64,000 bases of DNA from assembly GCA_014763545.1 (NCBI GenBank), contig JACXVD010000017.1, positions 23,893 to 87,892 of the forward strand, read 5' to 3'. Below are positions 16,250 through 26,814 of the stretch, piece by piece. Position 1 is the stretch's first letter, and each line of letters starts with the position of its first letter. The stretch is from Sphingomonadales bacterium (lineage in GTDB: Bacteria; Pseudomonadota; Alphaproteobacteria; Sphingomonadales; Sphingomonadaceae). A program made the translations under genes and the position numbers. The notes beneath the pieces were generated by a model, which did not search any database, was not told where the DNA came from, and saw nothing but the letters and a program-made list of their open reading frames with translations.

Positions 16250-17122
16250 ATGCCCATCGACCTGAACAAGATCCGCGCCATCGACGTGCATGTGCATGCG
16301 GAGATTTCCTGCCACGATCCGGAAGACCCGGTGATGGGCGAATTCTTCGACGCGGCCAGCGCCTACTTCAAGGCCCCGCGCGAACGGCCCAAGATGCCCG
16401 AGATCATCGAACTCTATCGCGAGAGCCAGATCGCCTTCTGCATGTTCACCGTCGATGCCGAGAGCGGCATGGGCGCCAAGCGCGTCTCGAATTACGAAGT
16501 GGCCGAAATCGCCAACAAGAACGACGATATCTGCATCCCCTTCGCCAGCATCGACCCGCACAAGGGCAAGCTGGGCGCGCGCGAAGCCCGCGATTTGGTC
16601 GACAACCACGGGGTCAAGGGCTTCAAGTTCCACGGCATCGCGCAGAATGCGCACCCCGCCGACCGGATGGCCTGGCCGATCTACGAGGTGATCAACGAAT
16701 ACAAACTGCCCGCGATCTTCCACACCGGCCATTCGGGCATGGGCACGGGCATGCGCGGCGGCGGCGGGATGCGGCTGAAATTCGGGCAGCCGATCCTGAT
16801 CGACGATGTCGCGGTGGAATTCCCCGACATGAAGATCATCCTCGCCCATCCCAGCTGGCCCTGGGTGGACGAAAGCCTGTCGATGGCGCTGCACAAGGAC
16901 AATGTGTTCATCGACCTGTCGGGCTGGAGCCCCAAATATTTCCCCAAGCAGGTGATCACCTACGCCAACACGCAATTGCGCAAGAAAATGCTGTTCGGCA
17001 GCGACTTCCCGCTGATCCATCCCGACAAATGGATCGCCGCCGCACAGGAAGTGGGCTTCCGCGAAGAGGTGATGCCCGGCATCATGAAGGACAATGCCGC
17101 GCGGGTGCTTGGCCTCGCCTGA
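16250..17122 (+). CDS. Amidohydrolase-2 family protein
   Basis: This 290-residue TIM-barrel metal enzyme has the N-terminal metal motif DVHVHAE, IFHTGHSG, ILAHPSWPWVDE and the C-terminal GSDFPLIHP with its metal-binding Asp. The family includes decarboxylases, hydratases and lactonases acting on aromatic acids or ring-fission products. It is shorter than, and distinct from, the LigW-like protein at 2820. I use the internal ATG at 16250 (MPIDLNKIRAID), because sequence upstream of it belongs to the small gene at 16029. The stop overlaps the next ATG. The reaction is unknown. Confidence 0.85.
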   Translation: MPIDLNKIRAIDVHVHAEISCHDPEDPVMGEFFDAASAYFKAPRERPKMPEIIELYRESQIAFCMFTVDAESGMGAKRVSNYEVAEIANKNDDICIPFASIDPHKGKLGAREARDLVDNHGVKGFKFHGIAQNAHPADRMAWPIYEVINEYKLPAIFHTGHSGMGTGMRGGGGMRLKFGQPILIDDVAVEFPDMKIILAHPSWPWVDESLSMALHKDNVFIDLSGWSPKYFPKQVITYANTQLRKKMLFGSDFPLIHPDKWIAAAQEVGFREEVMPGIMKDNAARVLGLA

Positions 17123-17580
17123 TGGGCGACCCGAGCGACATTCGCGGGTGGCAGCGGCTTGATGCGGCCACCACCACCTCGGGTCGGCTGGAGGAGCATG
17201 ATCCCGCACGGCTCGCGGCCATCGGTGTGCGCCATGTCGTCAACCTTGCGCTGGCCGATCATCCCGAGGCGCTGGCCGACGAAGGCGGGAAATTCGCCGC
17301 GCTGGGGATCGGCTACAGCCACATCCCGGTGCCCTTCGATGCGCCGGACGACAGCCACTTCGCCGCCTTTGCCGCCGCGCTCGATGCGGCGGACGGGCCG
17401 GTGCATGTCCACTGCATCATGAACTGGCGCGTCTCGGCCTTCTTCTATCGCCGCCATCGCGAACAGGGGATGGACGATGCGCAGGCCAGCGCGCTGATGC
17501 GCCAGCAGTGGGATCCGCGCAGCCATGACGATGCGCGCGCCCCCGTCTGGGCGCGGTTCATCGGCGGTGGACAGGATTGA
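17122..17580 (+). CDS. Cys-phosphatase/DUF442-like protein
   Basis: A 152-residue protein of the dual-specificity phosphatase/beta-lactamase-hydrolase-like fold. It contains IGVRHVVNLAL and a loop HCIMNWRVS with a Cys-X4-Arg signature, similar to the shortened CX4R of DUF442 proteins rather than the CX5R of true tyrosine phosphatases. Some relatives act on persulfides or remain uncharacterised. It is overlapped by one base at each end with its neighbours, so it is firmly inside the operon that leads to LigF. A thiol-based role beside glutathione-using enzymes is possible but unproven. Confidence 0.7.
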   Translation: MGDPSDIRGWQRLDAATTTSGRLEEHDPARLAAIGVRHVVNLALADHPEALADEGGKFAALGIGYSHIPVPFDAPDDSHFAAFAAALDAADGPVHVHCIMNWRVSAFFYRRHREQGMDDAQASALMRQQWDPRSHDDARAPVWARFIGGGQD

Positions 17581-18323
17581 TGGACTTCGCGGGCCGCCAT
17601 GTCGTCGTCACCGGCGCGTCCACCGGAATCGGCCGGGCAACCGCCGAGCACATCCTGGGAAGCGGCGGCAAGGTCACGCTGATTGCCCGCAGCGCCGACA
17701 GGCTGGCGGAACTGCGCGAGCTGCACGGCGATGCGGCCCATGTCGCCCCTGCCGATGTCGCCGACGCGGAGGGGCTGACCGCTGCGCTCGATGCCGCAGA
17801 GGCCTTCGCGCCGATCGACGGGCTGTTCTGCAACGCCGGGACCGGCGGCAGCTTCGCCCCGCTGGAAGATTACGCGGCGGATGATTTCGACGCGCTGATG
17901 GCGGTCAACATGCTGGGCGCGCTGCGCGCGGTGCAGCAGGTCTATCCGCGGATGAAAGCCCGGCGGAAGGGTGCGATCCTGATCACCGGCAGCCTGGCCA
18001 GCGAACGCGGGATGGCGATGAACGTCGCCTACGTAATGAGCAAGCACGCCGTGCTCGGCCTCGCGCGGGCGGCGGCGGTGGAGGGTGCGCCGTTCGGCGT
18101 GCGTGCCAATTGCCTGATCCCCGGCTTCATCGACACGCCGCTGATGGACGGGATACCGCCAGAGCAGCTCGGCCATCTCGCACAGAAAGTCCCGCAATTG
18201 CGGCTCGGCAGCAGCGCGGAAACGGCCGCGGTGGCCGCCTTCCTGCTGTCCGATGCCGCGAGCCATGTGACGGGGCAGAGCTGGGCGGTCGACGGCGGCG
18301 TGCTGGGCACACTGCGGGTTTGA
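17580..18323 (+). CDS. SDR family oxidoreductase
   Basis: A 247-residue classical SDR with TGASTGIG (about residues 11-18), CNAGTGG, the catalytic Ser in ITGSLAS, the YVMSK Tyr/Lys pair, and SWAVDGG near the end. It is translationally coupled to the upstream gene and lies 13 bases before the LigF-like GST. In lignin-dimer catabolism SDRs oxidise the Calpha alcohol to a ketone before ether cleavage, or act on stereoisomers of it, so this is a second Calpha-dehydrogenase candidate besides the one at 630. It is closer to generic SDRs than to LigD. Confidence 0.85.
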   Translation: MDFAGRHVVVTGASTGIGRATAEHILGSGGKVTLIARSADRLAELRELHGDAAHVAPADVADAEGLTAALDAAEAFAPIDGLFCNAGTGGSFAPLEDYAADDFDALMAVNMLGALRAVQQVYPRMKARRKGAILITGSLASERGMAMNVAYVMSKHAVLGLARAAAVEGAPFGVRANCLIPGFIDTPLMDGIPPEQLGHLAQKVPQLRLGSSAETAAVAAFLLSDAASHVTGQSWAVDGGVLGTLRV

Positions 18324-18336
18324 GGAGAGGGGAACG

Positions 18337-19116
18337 ATGGCGCTCAGATATTACCACGCCGAACCGCTGGCCAATTCGCTCAAGTCGATGATCCCGCTGG
18401 TGGAGAAAGGCCTCGCCTACGAGAGCATCTATGTCGATCTGCACAAGTTCGAACAGCATTCGGACTGGTTCACCGCGATCAATCCCGAAGGGCAGGTCCC
18501 CGTGCTCGACCATGACGGGACGATCGTCACCCACACCACGGTGATCAACGAATATCTCGAGGATGTCTTTCCCGATGCCCAGCCCGCCAGCGGCCCGCTG
18601 CGCCCGCGCGATCCGGCCGGCGCGGCGCGGATGCGGTACTGGAACAAATTCGTCGACGAACATGTGATGAATTACGTCTCGATGCACGGCTGGCACCGGC
18701 TGGTGCGGGTGATCGCCAGCGCGATCGAGGATGACCGCTTCGAAGAACTGATGAGCCATGTGCCGCTGCCCGACCAGCGCCGCAAATGGATGACCGCGCG
18801 CAGCGGGTTCGAACAGAAGGATCTCGACCACGCGACCGGCAAGATCACCTATGCGCTGGACAAGATCGAGGCGCATCTGGGCGAGAATGCCTGGCTCGCA
18901 GGGGACAGCTACGGCCTCGCCGACATCAATTTCTATGCCCATTGCGGGCTGATGGTCGACCGCATGTTCCCCGATCTCAGGGTCAACGAAACGCGGCCCA
19001 ACATCGCGGCCTGGCGCGACGCGATCGGCGATCGCCCCGCGGTGAAACAGGCGCTGGCGAGCGAGGATCGCACCCAGCCGGGCCTGCGGACATGGAGCGG
19101 CGACGGACGCGAATAG
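18337..19116 (+). CDS. ligF: Beta(S)-etherase LigF-like glutathione S-transferase
   Basis: A 259-residue GST close to LigF of Sphingobium SYK-6: the N-terminus has PLANSLKSM (glutathione-binding Asn/Ser), YVDLHKFEQHSDWF and NPEGQVPVL, and an NEYLEDVFPD helix, all recognisably matching LigF. The helical domain has GLADINFYAHCGL. LigF uses glutathione to displace the beta-aryloxy group from the S isomer of Calpha-keto beta-O-4 dimers. With the GST pair at 9108-10657 the organism would have both stereospecific ether cleavers. GAGGAGAGGGGAACG precedes the ATG. Confidence 0.85.
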   Translation: MALRYYHAEPLANSLKSMIPLVEKGLAYESIYVDLHKFEQHSDWFTAINPEGQVPVLDHDGTIVTHTTVINEYLEDVFPDAQPASGPLRPRDPAGAARMRYWNKFVDEHVMNYVSMHGWHRLVRVIASAIEDDRFEELMSHVPLPDQRRKWMTARSGFEQKDLDHATGKITYALDKIEAHLGENAWLAGDSYGLADINFYAHCGLMVDRMFPDLRVNETRPNIAAWRDAIGDRPAVKQALASEDRTQPGLRTWSGDGRE

Positions 19117-19142
19117 GGCAAGGCGCCACAAGTGGAGAGGTG

Positions 19143-20156
19143 ATGATGCGCGCATGGATGCTGCCCGCGGGCTGCGACGGGTTCGACAAGCTGTTCCTGA
19201 AGGATGATGTGCCCGATCCCACGCCCGGATATGGCGAAGTGGTGGTCGCCCCCCGCGCATGGTCGATCAACTATCGCGATTTCGCCGTGGCCAGCGGGCA
19301 ATATTTCGGCGGTGTGCTGAAAGCCGACGCGGTGCCCCTGTCCGATGGCGCGGGCGAGGTCGTCGCACTGGGCGAAGGTGTCACCGGGCTGGCCGTGGGC
19401 GACCGGGTCCAGTCGAGCTTCTTCCCCCATTGGGTGGAAGGACCGGCCCGCATGGGCCCGGCGCTGGGCGACGGCACCGGCGCCGGCATGCTGGCGGAAC
19501 GGGTGGTGCTGCCCGCCAGCGGCGTGGTGCCGATGGCCCGCACGCTCGATTTCGCGCAGGCCGCCTGCCTGCCCTGCGCCGGGGTGACCGCGTGGAACGC
19601 GCTGTGCGAAGGCGGGCGCCCGGTACAGGCGGGCGACACGGTGCTGGTACTGGGCAGCGGCGGGGTTTCGACCATCGCCATGGCCATCGCCCGGGCCAGC
19701 GGCGCGCGGGTGATCGCCACATCCTCCTCCGACGACAAGCTCGCCCGGCTGCGCGAACTGGGGGCCAGCGAAACGGTCAATTACCGCGAAATCCCCGACT
19801 GGGGCGCACATGTGAAGCAGGCATTCGGCGGGGCCGACAAGGTGGTCGAGGTCGGCGGCACCGGCACGCTCGGCCAGAGCTTCGCCGCGCTCGGCTTTTC
19901 CGGCGAGGTTGCCCTGATCGGCGTGTTGAGCCATGGCGAGCCGCCCAGCCCGCATGCGCTGATGATGGTCGGCGGCACCCTGCGCGGGATCTTCGTCGGC
20001 TCCGCCGCCATGGCGCGCAAGCTCAACGCCGCGATCGACGCCAATGGGATCAAGCCCGCGATCGGTCGCCGCTTCGCCTTCGAAGATGCCCCCGCCGCCT
20101 ATGCCCACGCCTGGAGCAGTGACAGCTTCGGCAAGACGGTGATCGAGCTGCGCTGA
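19143..20156 (+). CDS. Zinc-type/quinone oxidoreductase family MDR protein
   Basis: This 337-residue medium-chain reductase has a GroES-like N-terminal domain and a Rossmann domain with VLGSGGVSTIAMAIA (about 172-186) and a strand VIATSSSDDKLARL typical of NADPH binding. The usual structural-zinc cysteines are missing, which fits a quinone-oxidoreductase-like enzyme. It may reduce an enone or ketone from dimer cleavage, but no substrate can be named. GTGGAGAGGTG precedes two candidate ATG codons (19143 and 19146); I use the first. It follows ligF by 26 bases. Confidence 0.85.
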   Translation: MMRAWMLPAGCDGFDKLFLKDDVPDPTPGYGEVVVAPRAWSINYRDFAVASGQYFGGVLKADAVPLSDGAGEVVALGEGVTGLAVGDRVQSSFFPHWVEGPARMGPALGDGTGAGMLAERVVLPASGVVPMARTLDFAQAACLPCAGVTAWNALCEGGRPVQAGDTVLVLGSGGVSTIAMAIARASGARVIATSSSDDKLARLRELGASETVNYREIPDWGAHVKQAFGGADKVVEVGGTGTLGQSFAALGFSGEVALIGVLSHGEPPSPHALMMVGGTLRGIFVGSAAMARKLNAAIDANGIKPAIGRRFAFEDAPAAYAHAWSSDSFGKTVIELR

Positions 20157-20167
20157 GGCGCGGCGAC

Positions 20168-21412
20168 GTGGCGATGGCCGGCACCGCTCCCCCGCGCGAC
20201 CCGCGCTACGAACTGGGCCTGCTGGCCCTGTTGACGCTGGCCAATGGCGTGGTCGCGTTCGACCGGCTGACGGTCGCCTTCCTCGCGCCCTATATCGTCA
20301 AGGATCTGGGGCTGAGCAATGCCGAGGTCGGCTGGCTGGCCGGCGCGCTGTCGGGCGCGGTCGCATTGTCGGCCTTCTTCGGCGGGCGGCTGGCGGACAG
20401 CACGGGCAAGCGCAAGGCGATCCTGATCGCCTGTACCGTGCTGTTCTCGCTCGGTTCGGGCGCGGGCGGGCTGGCGCTGACCTTCGCCGTGCTGTTCGCC
20501 GCGCGTTTCGTGCTGGGCATCGCCGAAGGTCCGATGGTTCCGGTCAGCCAGACGGTGATGGCCGACACCAGCGAGCCCGAACGCCGGGGCATGAACATGG
20601 GGATCATGCAGATGGCGGGCGCCTTCGGGCTGGGCGCGATGCTCGGCCCGATCGTGGCGACGCAGGTGGCGGATAGCCATGGCTGGCGCGTGGCCTTGTT
20701 CCTTTCCGCCGCGCCGGGCCTGTTGCTGGCCGCGATCATGGCGCTGTACATGAAGCGCGACCCCGCGCCGGATCGGGCAACGGCAGCGCAAGGCGGTTCG
20801 GCCCTCGCCGCGCTCGCTGCCCTGCTCCGCATTCCCAACATGCGCGTGTCGCTGGGGGTGGCGGCGCTGTTCACCGCCTGGCTGGTGCTGCAGAACACCT
20901 TCCTCGCGCTCTACCTGACCGATGTGAAGGGCCTGGCGCCGACCACGGTGGGCGGAGTGCTGTCGATGGGCGGGCTCGCCGGGATTGCCGGGGGCGTGGG
21001 CCTGCCACTCCTGTCCGACCGGATCGGGCGAAGGCCGGTGGTGATCGGGGCGACGCTCGCCGGGGTGCTGTGCCCCGCTGCCCTGCTGCTGCTGCCGGGC
21101 GACCCGCTGCTGCTGGGCGCGGCGATCCTGATCGGCTGGCTGCCGCTGGGCATCGCCCCGCTCTATTGCGCAACGATCCCGACCGAGAGCGTCAGCCCGG
21201 CCATGGCGACCACCGCTGTCGGCCTGTCGATGGGCACGGCAGAGCTGGCCGGCGGGGTGATCGCCCCCGCGCTGGCCGGGCCGGTAGCCGATGCGCATGG
21301 CCTCGCCAGCGTGCTGTACATCTGCATCGGGCTGGCGCTGGCGGCGATGGCGGTGGCGCTGTTGCTGCAGGAAACCGCGCCCTGCATCCGGGGCGCCACG
21401 GGGAAGGAGTGA
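20168..21412 (+). CDS. MFS transporter
   Basis: A 414-residue major facilitator with twelve predicted membrane segments. The cytoplasmic loop 2-3 motif reads GGRLADSTGKRKA, and loop 8-9 has LSDRIGRRPV. It follows the quinone-oxidoreductase gene by 11 bases and probably moves an aromatic acid or a catabolic intermediate across the inner membrane. The start may be GTG at 20168 or ATG at 20174; neither has a strong ribosome site, which suggests translational coupling. The substrate is inferred only from context. Confidence 0.85.
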   Translation: MAMAGTAPPRDPRYELGLLALLTLANGVVAFDRLTVAFLAPYIVKDLGLSNAEVGWLAGALSGAVALSAFFGGRLADSTGKRKAILIACTVLFSLGSGAGGLALTFAVLFAARFVLGIAEGPMVPVSQTVMADTSEPERRGMNMGIMQMAGAFGLGAMLGPIVATQVADSHGWRVALFLSAAPGLLLAAIMALYMKRDPAPDRATAAQGGSALAALAALLRIPNMRVSLGVAALFTAWLVLQNTFLALYLTDVKGLAPTTVGGVLSMGGLAGIAGGVGLPLLSDRIGRRPVVIGATLAGVLCPAALLLLPGDPLLLGAAILIGWLPLGIAPLYCATIPTESVSPAMATTAVGLSMGTAELAGGVIAPALAGPVADAHGLASVLYICIGLALAAMAVALLLQETAPCIRGATGKE

Positions 21413-21416
21413 CACC

Positions 21417-22316
21417 ATGTGGGAAGTTCGCGTCAGCCCGAGCGGCGAATTCGGCAATCATCCGCTGCACTTCGCCCAGTTCCACACCGCCCCGCTGGCC
21501 GCCGCGATGGGGGCGGAGGTGGTCGGCGTGCGGCTGACCGAGCTGGATGAACAGGGCCTCGCCGATTTCAAGCAGGCGCTCTACCATCACAAGATGCTGT
21601 TCATCCGCGACCAGCACCTGACCCATGCCGAACACGAGGCATGGGCTGCCCGGCTCGGCCCCTTCGCCGTCGATGCCTATACGCAAGGGGTGCCCGGGCA
21701 CCGCGAGGTCCACCCGATCATCAAGGAAGCGCAGACCAGTTCGAAGGCGCTGTTCGGCGGCGGCTGGCATACCGACAGCCCGTTCCTGCCGATACCGCCC
21801 GCGATCACCACGCTGCGCCAGGTGGAGGGGCCGCCCTATGGCGGCGACACGACCTGGGCCAATTGCGCGCTGGCGCTGCGGCACCTCTCGCCCGCCTATC
21901 GCGAGATGTTGCGCGGGCTGAACGTCTGGATGAGCGCGGCGAACAATTTCGCCACGCAAGAAAAGCTGCTGGGCGGTGCGATCCAGTTCGCCGACCGCGA
22001 ACAATTCGAACAGGGCCAGCGCGGCACCATGCACCCGCTGATCCGCAAACATCCCGAGACCGGCGAGGAATCGCTCTACATCTGCGACACCTATGCGGCG
22101 GGGATCGAGGGGATGACGAGCCACGAGGCCAAGCCGATCCTCGACTACCTCGTGGCGCACGCGACCCAGCACGCCTTCACCTGCCGCCTGCGCTGGGAAC
22201 CGGGCATGGTCGCGCTGTGGGACAACCGGCTGACGATGCACCTCGGCCCGAACGATTACGACGGCTACCGGCGGGAGATGTACCGGACGACGACGGCTGG
22301 GGGTGTGGCAGAGTAG
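21417..22316 (+). CDS. TauD/TfdA-type Fe(II)/2-oxoglutarate dioxygenase
   Basis: This 299-residue enzyme has the iron-binding WHTDSPF (His and Asp), a distal His in LTMHLGPNDYDGYRREMYR and the Arg that binds 2-oxoglutarate. TauD/TfdA enzymes hydroxylate next to sulfonate, ether or amine groups and thereby release the leaving group; TfdA cleaves an aryloxyacetate ether. In this operon, with LigF and a transporter, attack on an aryl ether or methoxy group is an attractive guess, but the sequence does not identify the substrate. It starts five bases after the MFS stop (GGGAAGGAG within the end of the previous gene). Confidence 0.88.
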   Translation: MWEVRVSPSGEFGNHPLHFAQFHTAPLAAAMGAEVVGVRLTELDEQGLADFKQALYHHKMLFIRDQHLTHAEHEAWAARLGPFAVDAYTQGVPGHREVHPIIKEAQTSSKALFGGGWHTDSPFLPIPPAITTLRQVEGPPYGGDTTWANCALALRHLSPAYREMLRGLNVWMSAANNFATQEKLLGGAIQFADREQFEQGQRGTMHPLIRKHPETGEESLYICDTYAAGIEGMTSHEAKPILDYLVAHATQHAFTCRLRWEPGMVALWDNRLTMHLGPNDYDGYRREMYRTTTAGGVAE

Positions 22317-22366
22317 GGACGCGCGGCTGAGATGGGGCAAGCACCGGGTTAGGCGGCTCGTCCGGT

Positions 22367-22837
22367 TTGGGGTGGATTCCAGACGCGACTCCTGATGAGA
22401 TTTCAACTATTCAAGCCCGTATGCAGGACCGAGTCTACAGCCTTGGCGAGCGATCCTTTTTGGTCGCATCTCGGCTGTTTGCCACCGCAACACTTACTGG
22501 ACTCATCGGTGCGGTTCTCAATTCCCTTTATGAAAGATTTTTCGATCCCGAAGCTTATTCTGCAGGTCCGCCACTTGCGCGTGGATTGTTCGCATTTGTA
22601 TGGACGATCCCATTCATCATAGTGGCACTGATTTTCTTAGGTCTCCCAAGCTCTTACTTGATTCGTCGTCTAGGATGGGAAAACTGGCCGACATATTCGC
22701 TTGTCGGCGCTGCGCTTGGCGCAGGTTTCCTTTACGCGCTTTTCCCAAGCCTCACTCCTTATGGGATAAGCCTTGGTGCAATTTACGGCAGTGTCTGCGC
22801 TGCGATCTGGTTTGCTTTGCGACGAATGGTGCACTGA
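22367..22837 (+). CDS. Small inner-membrane protein of unknown function
   Basis: A protein of up to 156 residues with about four hydrophobic segments (around 35-55, 70-92, 112-130, 132-150). The region looks clearly lower in GC than both neighbours and its codons are less biased, which may mean transfer or weak expression. The TTG at 22367 gives the longest frame; the ATG at 22421 (MQDRVYSLGERSF) is a credible alternative and neither has a good ribosome site. No family is recognised. Confidence 0.5.
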   Translation: MGWIPDATPDEISTIQARMQDRVYSLGERSFLVASRLFATATLTGLIGAVLNSLYERFFDPEAYSAGPPLARGLFAFVWTIPFIIVALIFLGLPSSYLIRRLGWENWPTYSLVGAALGAGFLYALFPSLTPYGISLGAIYGSVCAAIWFALRRMVH

Positions 22838-22896
22838 CTGCTTCCCCTGAAATCTCGCCCTGAATCACCGTGCCGCAGCACCGCGAATTTTTGGCC

Positions 22897-22925
22897 CCAG
22901 GACAGTGTAACATGCGGTCCATGTC
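22897..22925 (+). repeat. Dispersed intergenic repeat, copy 1
   Basis: A 29-base element beginning CCAGGACAGTGTAACA and ending CGGTCCATGTC. It matches 27 of 29 bases with the element at 38720-38748 in opposite orientation; both are preceded by a T-run. It lies in the gap before the VOC gene. Confidence 0.7.
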
Positions 22926-22954
22926 TCCCGCTCACACACAGTCCATCCCCCGAA

Positions 22955-24861
<1,907 letters not shown>

Positions 24862-24885
24862 TCCCCGCATGAACGGCTGGATTTC

Positions 24886-24918
24886 GGGGGGAGGTCTCGC
24901 AAGGGGCCTCCCCCGTTT
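24886..24918 (+). terminator. Possible intrinsic terminator after ligM
   Basis: GGGGGAGG (24887-24894) pairs with CCTCCCCC (24907-24914), followed by only a short T-run (GTTTCG). It may end or attenuate the ligM transcript before the hydrolase gene. Confidence 0.45.
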
Positions 24919-24935
24919 CGTCGAAGGAGCAGGAC

Positions 24936-25613
24936 ATGGCCAGTTTCGTGTGCATCCACGGCGCCTGGGGCGGCGCCTGGACCTGGGGCGACATACCTGC
25001 GCGGCTGCGCGCGCTCGGGCATGCGGTGCTGTGCCCCGACCTGCCCGGCATGGGCGAGCGGGTCGATGAGAAACATCCCGGGATCACCCTTGGCGACCAT
25101 GTGGCCGATGTCTGCGCGCAGATCGCGGCGGCAGGCTTCGACCGTTTCATCCTCGCGGGCCATTCCTATGGCGGCATGGTCATAACCGGCGTCGCATCGC
25201 GGCTCGGCGCACGGATCGACGCCATCGCCTATCTCGATGCCTTCCTGCCGCATGACGGGCAGAGCCTGTGGGACGTGACCGGCAGTCACGAACACGACTG
25301 GTATGTGGGCAGCCAGAAGCATACCCCCGGCCTCGTTGCCCCGATCTTCGGCGAGGAAATGCTCGCGCTTCCCGGGTTCAGCCGCCAGCCGCTGCTCACC
25401 CTGGTCGAGGCGGCGGAACGCGGCGCAGCGTGGGATGCCATCCCGCGCAAGTGCTATGTCTTCGCCAGCGCCTGGTCGCCTTCGCCCTTCCCGCGATTCG
25501 CAGCGGAGGTGAAAGGCGATCCGGCGTGGGATTATCACGAACTCGCGTGCAGCCACGCGCTGATGACCGACCTGCCCGACGAAACGCTGGCGATCCTGTC
25601 CTCGCTCGCCTAA
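24936..25613 (+). CDS. Alpha/beta hydrolase
   Basis: A 225-residue serine hydrolase with an oxyanion HGAWGG near the start, nucleophile elbow GHSYGG (about residues 71-76) and catalytic His in ACSHALMTD near the end. It resembles small plant-methylesterase-like (MES/salicylate-esterase-type) hydrolases. Being just downstream of ligM it might hydrolyse aromatic methyl or phenolic esters, but this is context-based only. GAAGGAG precedes the ATG. Confidence 0.82.
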   Translation: MASFVCIHGAWGGAWTWGDIPARLRALGHAVLCPDLPGMGERVDEKHPGITLGDHVADVCAQIAAAGFDRFILAGHSYGGMVITGVASRLGARIDAIAYLDAFLPHDGQSLWDVTGSHEHDWYVGSQKHTPGLVAPIFGEEMLALPGFSRQPLLTLVEAAERGAAWDAIPRKCYVFASAWSPSPFPRFAAEVKGDPAWDYHELACSHALMTDLPDETLAILSSLA

Positions 25614-25622
25614 CCGGCGCCG

Positions 25623-26192
25623 ATGGAAGCCTTCCTCACCTCAACCGCGGTCGTCGCACTCGCTGAAATTGGCGACAAGACGATGCTGCTGGCAATCGTG
25701 CTCGCCACGCGCTTTCGCGCGCCGCTGCCGATCATCGCGGGGATCTTCTTCGCCACCATCGCCAACCACGCGCTCGCCGCATTGCTGGGTGCGACGGCGG
25801 CGGAATTCCTCGCCGGCGACTGGTTCCGCTATCTCGTCGCCGCCAGCTTCATTGTAATGGGGCTGTGGACGCTGATCCCCGACACATTCGACGAAGACGA
25901 CAAACCCAAGGACCGCAGCAGCGCCTTCCTGACCACGCTGGTGGCCTTCTTCCTGGTGGAGATGGGCGACAAGACCCAGCTCGCCACCATCGCGCTGGGC
26001 GCGCGCTATCACGACGTCGCGCTGGTGGCGGCGGGCACGACGCTGGGCATGATGATCGCCAATGTCCCCGCCGTCTATCTCGGCGAGGCACTGGTGAAGC
26101 GCGTGCCGCTCGGCGTGGTCCGCACCATCGCCGCCGCGCTGTTCGTCGCCATCGGCCTGTGGATGCTGGCGGAGGTGGCGGGCTGGATCTAG
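25623..26192 (+). CDS. GDT1/TMEM165 (UPF0016) family cation transporter
   Basis: A 189-residue membrane protein with six predicted helices in two repeats, each carrying the signature Glu-x-Gly-Asp-Lys-Thr (EIGDKT at about 15-20 and EMGDKT at about 114-119). Members export Mn2+ or exchange Ca2+/Mn2+ for protons. An acidic linker DEDDKPKD separates the halves. It starts nine bases after the hydrolase stop, but is functionally unrelated to the aromatic cluster as far as I can tell. Confidence 0.9.
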   Translation: MEAFLTSTAVVALAEIGDKTMLLAIVLATRFRAPLPIIAGIFFATIANHALAALLGATAAEFLAGDWFRYLVAASFIVMGLWTLIPDTFDEDDKPKDRSSAFLTTLVAFFLVEMGDKTQLATIALGARYHDVALVAAGTTLGMMIANVPAVYLGEALVKRVPLGVVRTIAAALFVAIGLWMLAEVAGWI

Positions 26193-26394
26193 CGACGATT
26201 CACGACCCTTTCCTACATCCCCGCGAAGCGCCATCATCGCGCCGCTCTTTCGCATTGTCGGTTTTCGGCGTTCGTGCTGGACAAGTGTCAACCGGCTTGA
26301 ACTGCCTTTTTTCGCACCCATCCGATTGGTTTTGAAGCGCAATTTTCCCTGCCCGTCTGCCTGTCAGGGTGTCAAATTCGTCAAGCAGATCGGG

Positions 26395-26814
26395 TCAGAT
26401 TTCCTTGCCCATGCTGGTTCGTGGTTCCTCGGCATAACCAAGGCCGCGATAGAAACCAGCCACCAGATTGCCTTCCCGGACCTGCAGGTTCACCTTGAGG
26501 CAGCCACGGCGCTTCAGTGCCTGCTCGGCATGGCTGACCAGTTTGCGCCCGATACCCTCGCCCTGCCGCGACGCGCTGACGGCGACGGCATAAAGCCAGC
26601 CGCGATGACCGTCATAGCCGGCCATGATGGAGCCGACGACGGTCCCGTCCGCGAGTGCAACGAACAGCAATTCGGGTTGCTCGGCCAGCTTGGCGGGAAC
26701 CGCAATCGCTGCACGGTTGCGCGCCGGATCGTCCGGAAAGGCTTCGCGCCAGAGCTTGTCGAGCCCGTCGAAATGGTCCGCCTGATAGGGGACTATCGCA
26801 ACCGGCGCAGCCAT
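26395..26814 (-). CDS. GNAT family N-acetyltransferase
   Basis: A 139-residue acetyltransferase with the acetyl-CoA loop RQGEGIGRKLVSHAE (about residues 86-100) and the C-terminal NLVAGFYRGLGY typical of YpeA-like GNAT enzymes. Its ATG overlaps the stop of the nitronate monooxygenase gene by four bases, so the two are translationally coupled. The acceptor substrate is unknown. The 200 bases to its left (26193-26394) hold no gene or clear signal. Confidence 0.85.
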   Translation of the reverse strand: MAAPVAIVPYQADHFDGLDKLWREAFPDDPARNRAAIAVPAKLAEQPELLFVALADGTVVGSIMAGYDGHRGWLYAVAVSASRQGEGIGRKLVSHAEQALKRRGCLKVNLQVREGNLVAGFYRGLGYAEEPRTSMGKEI

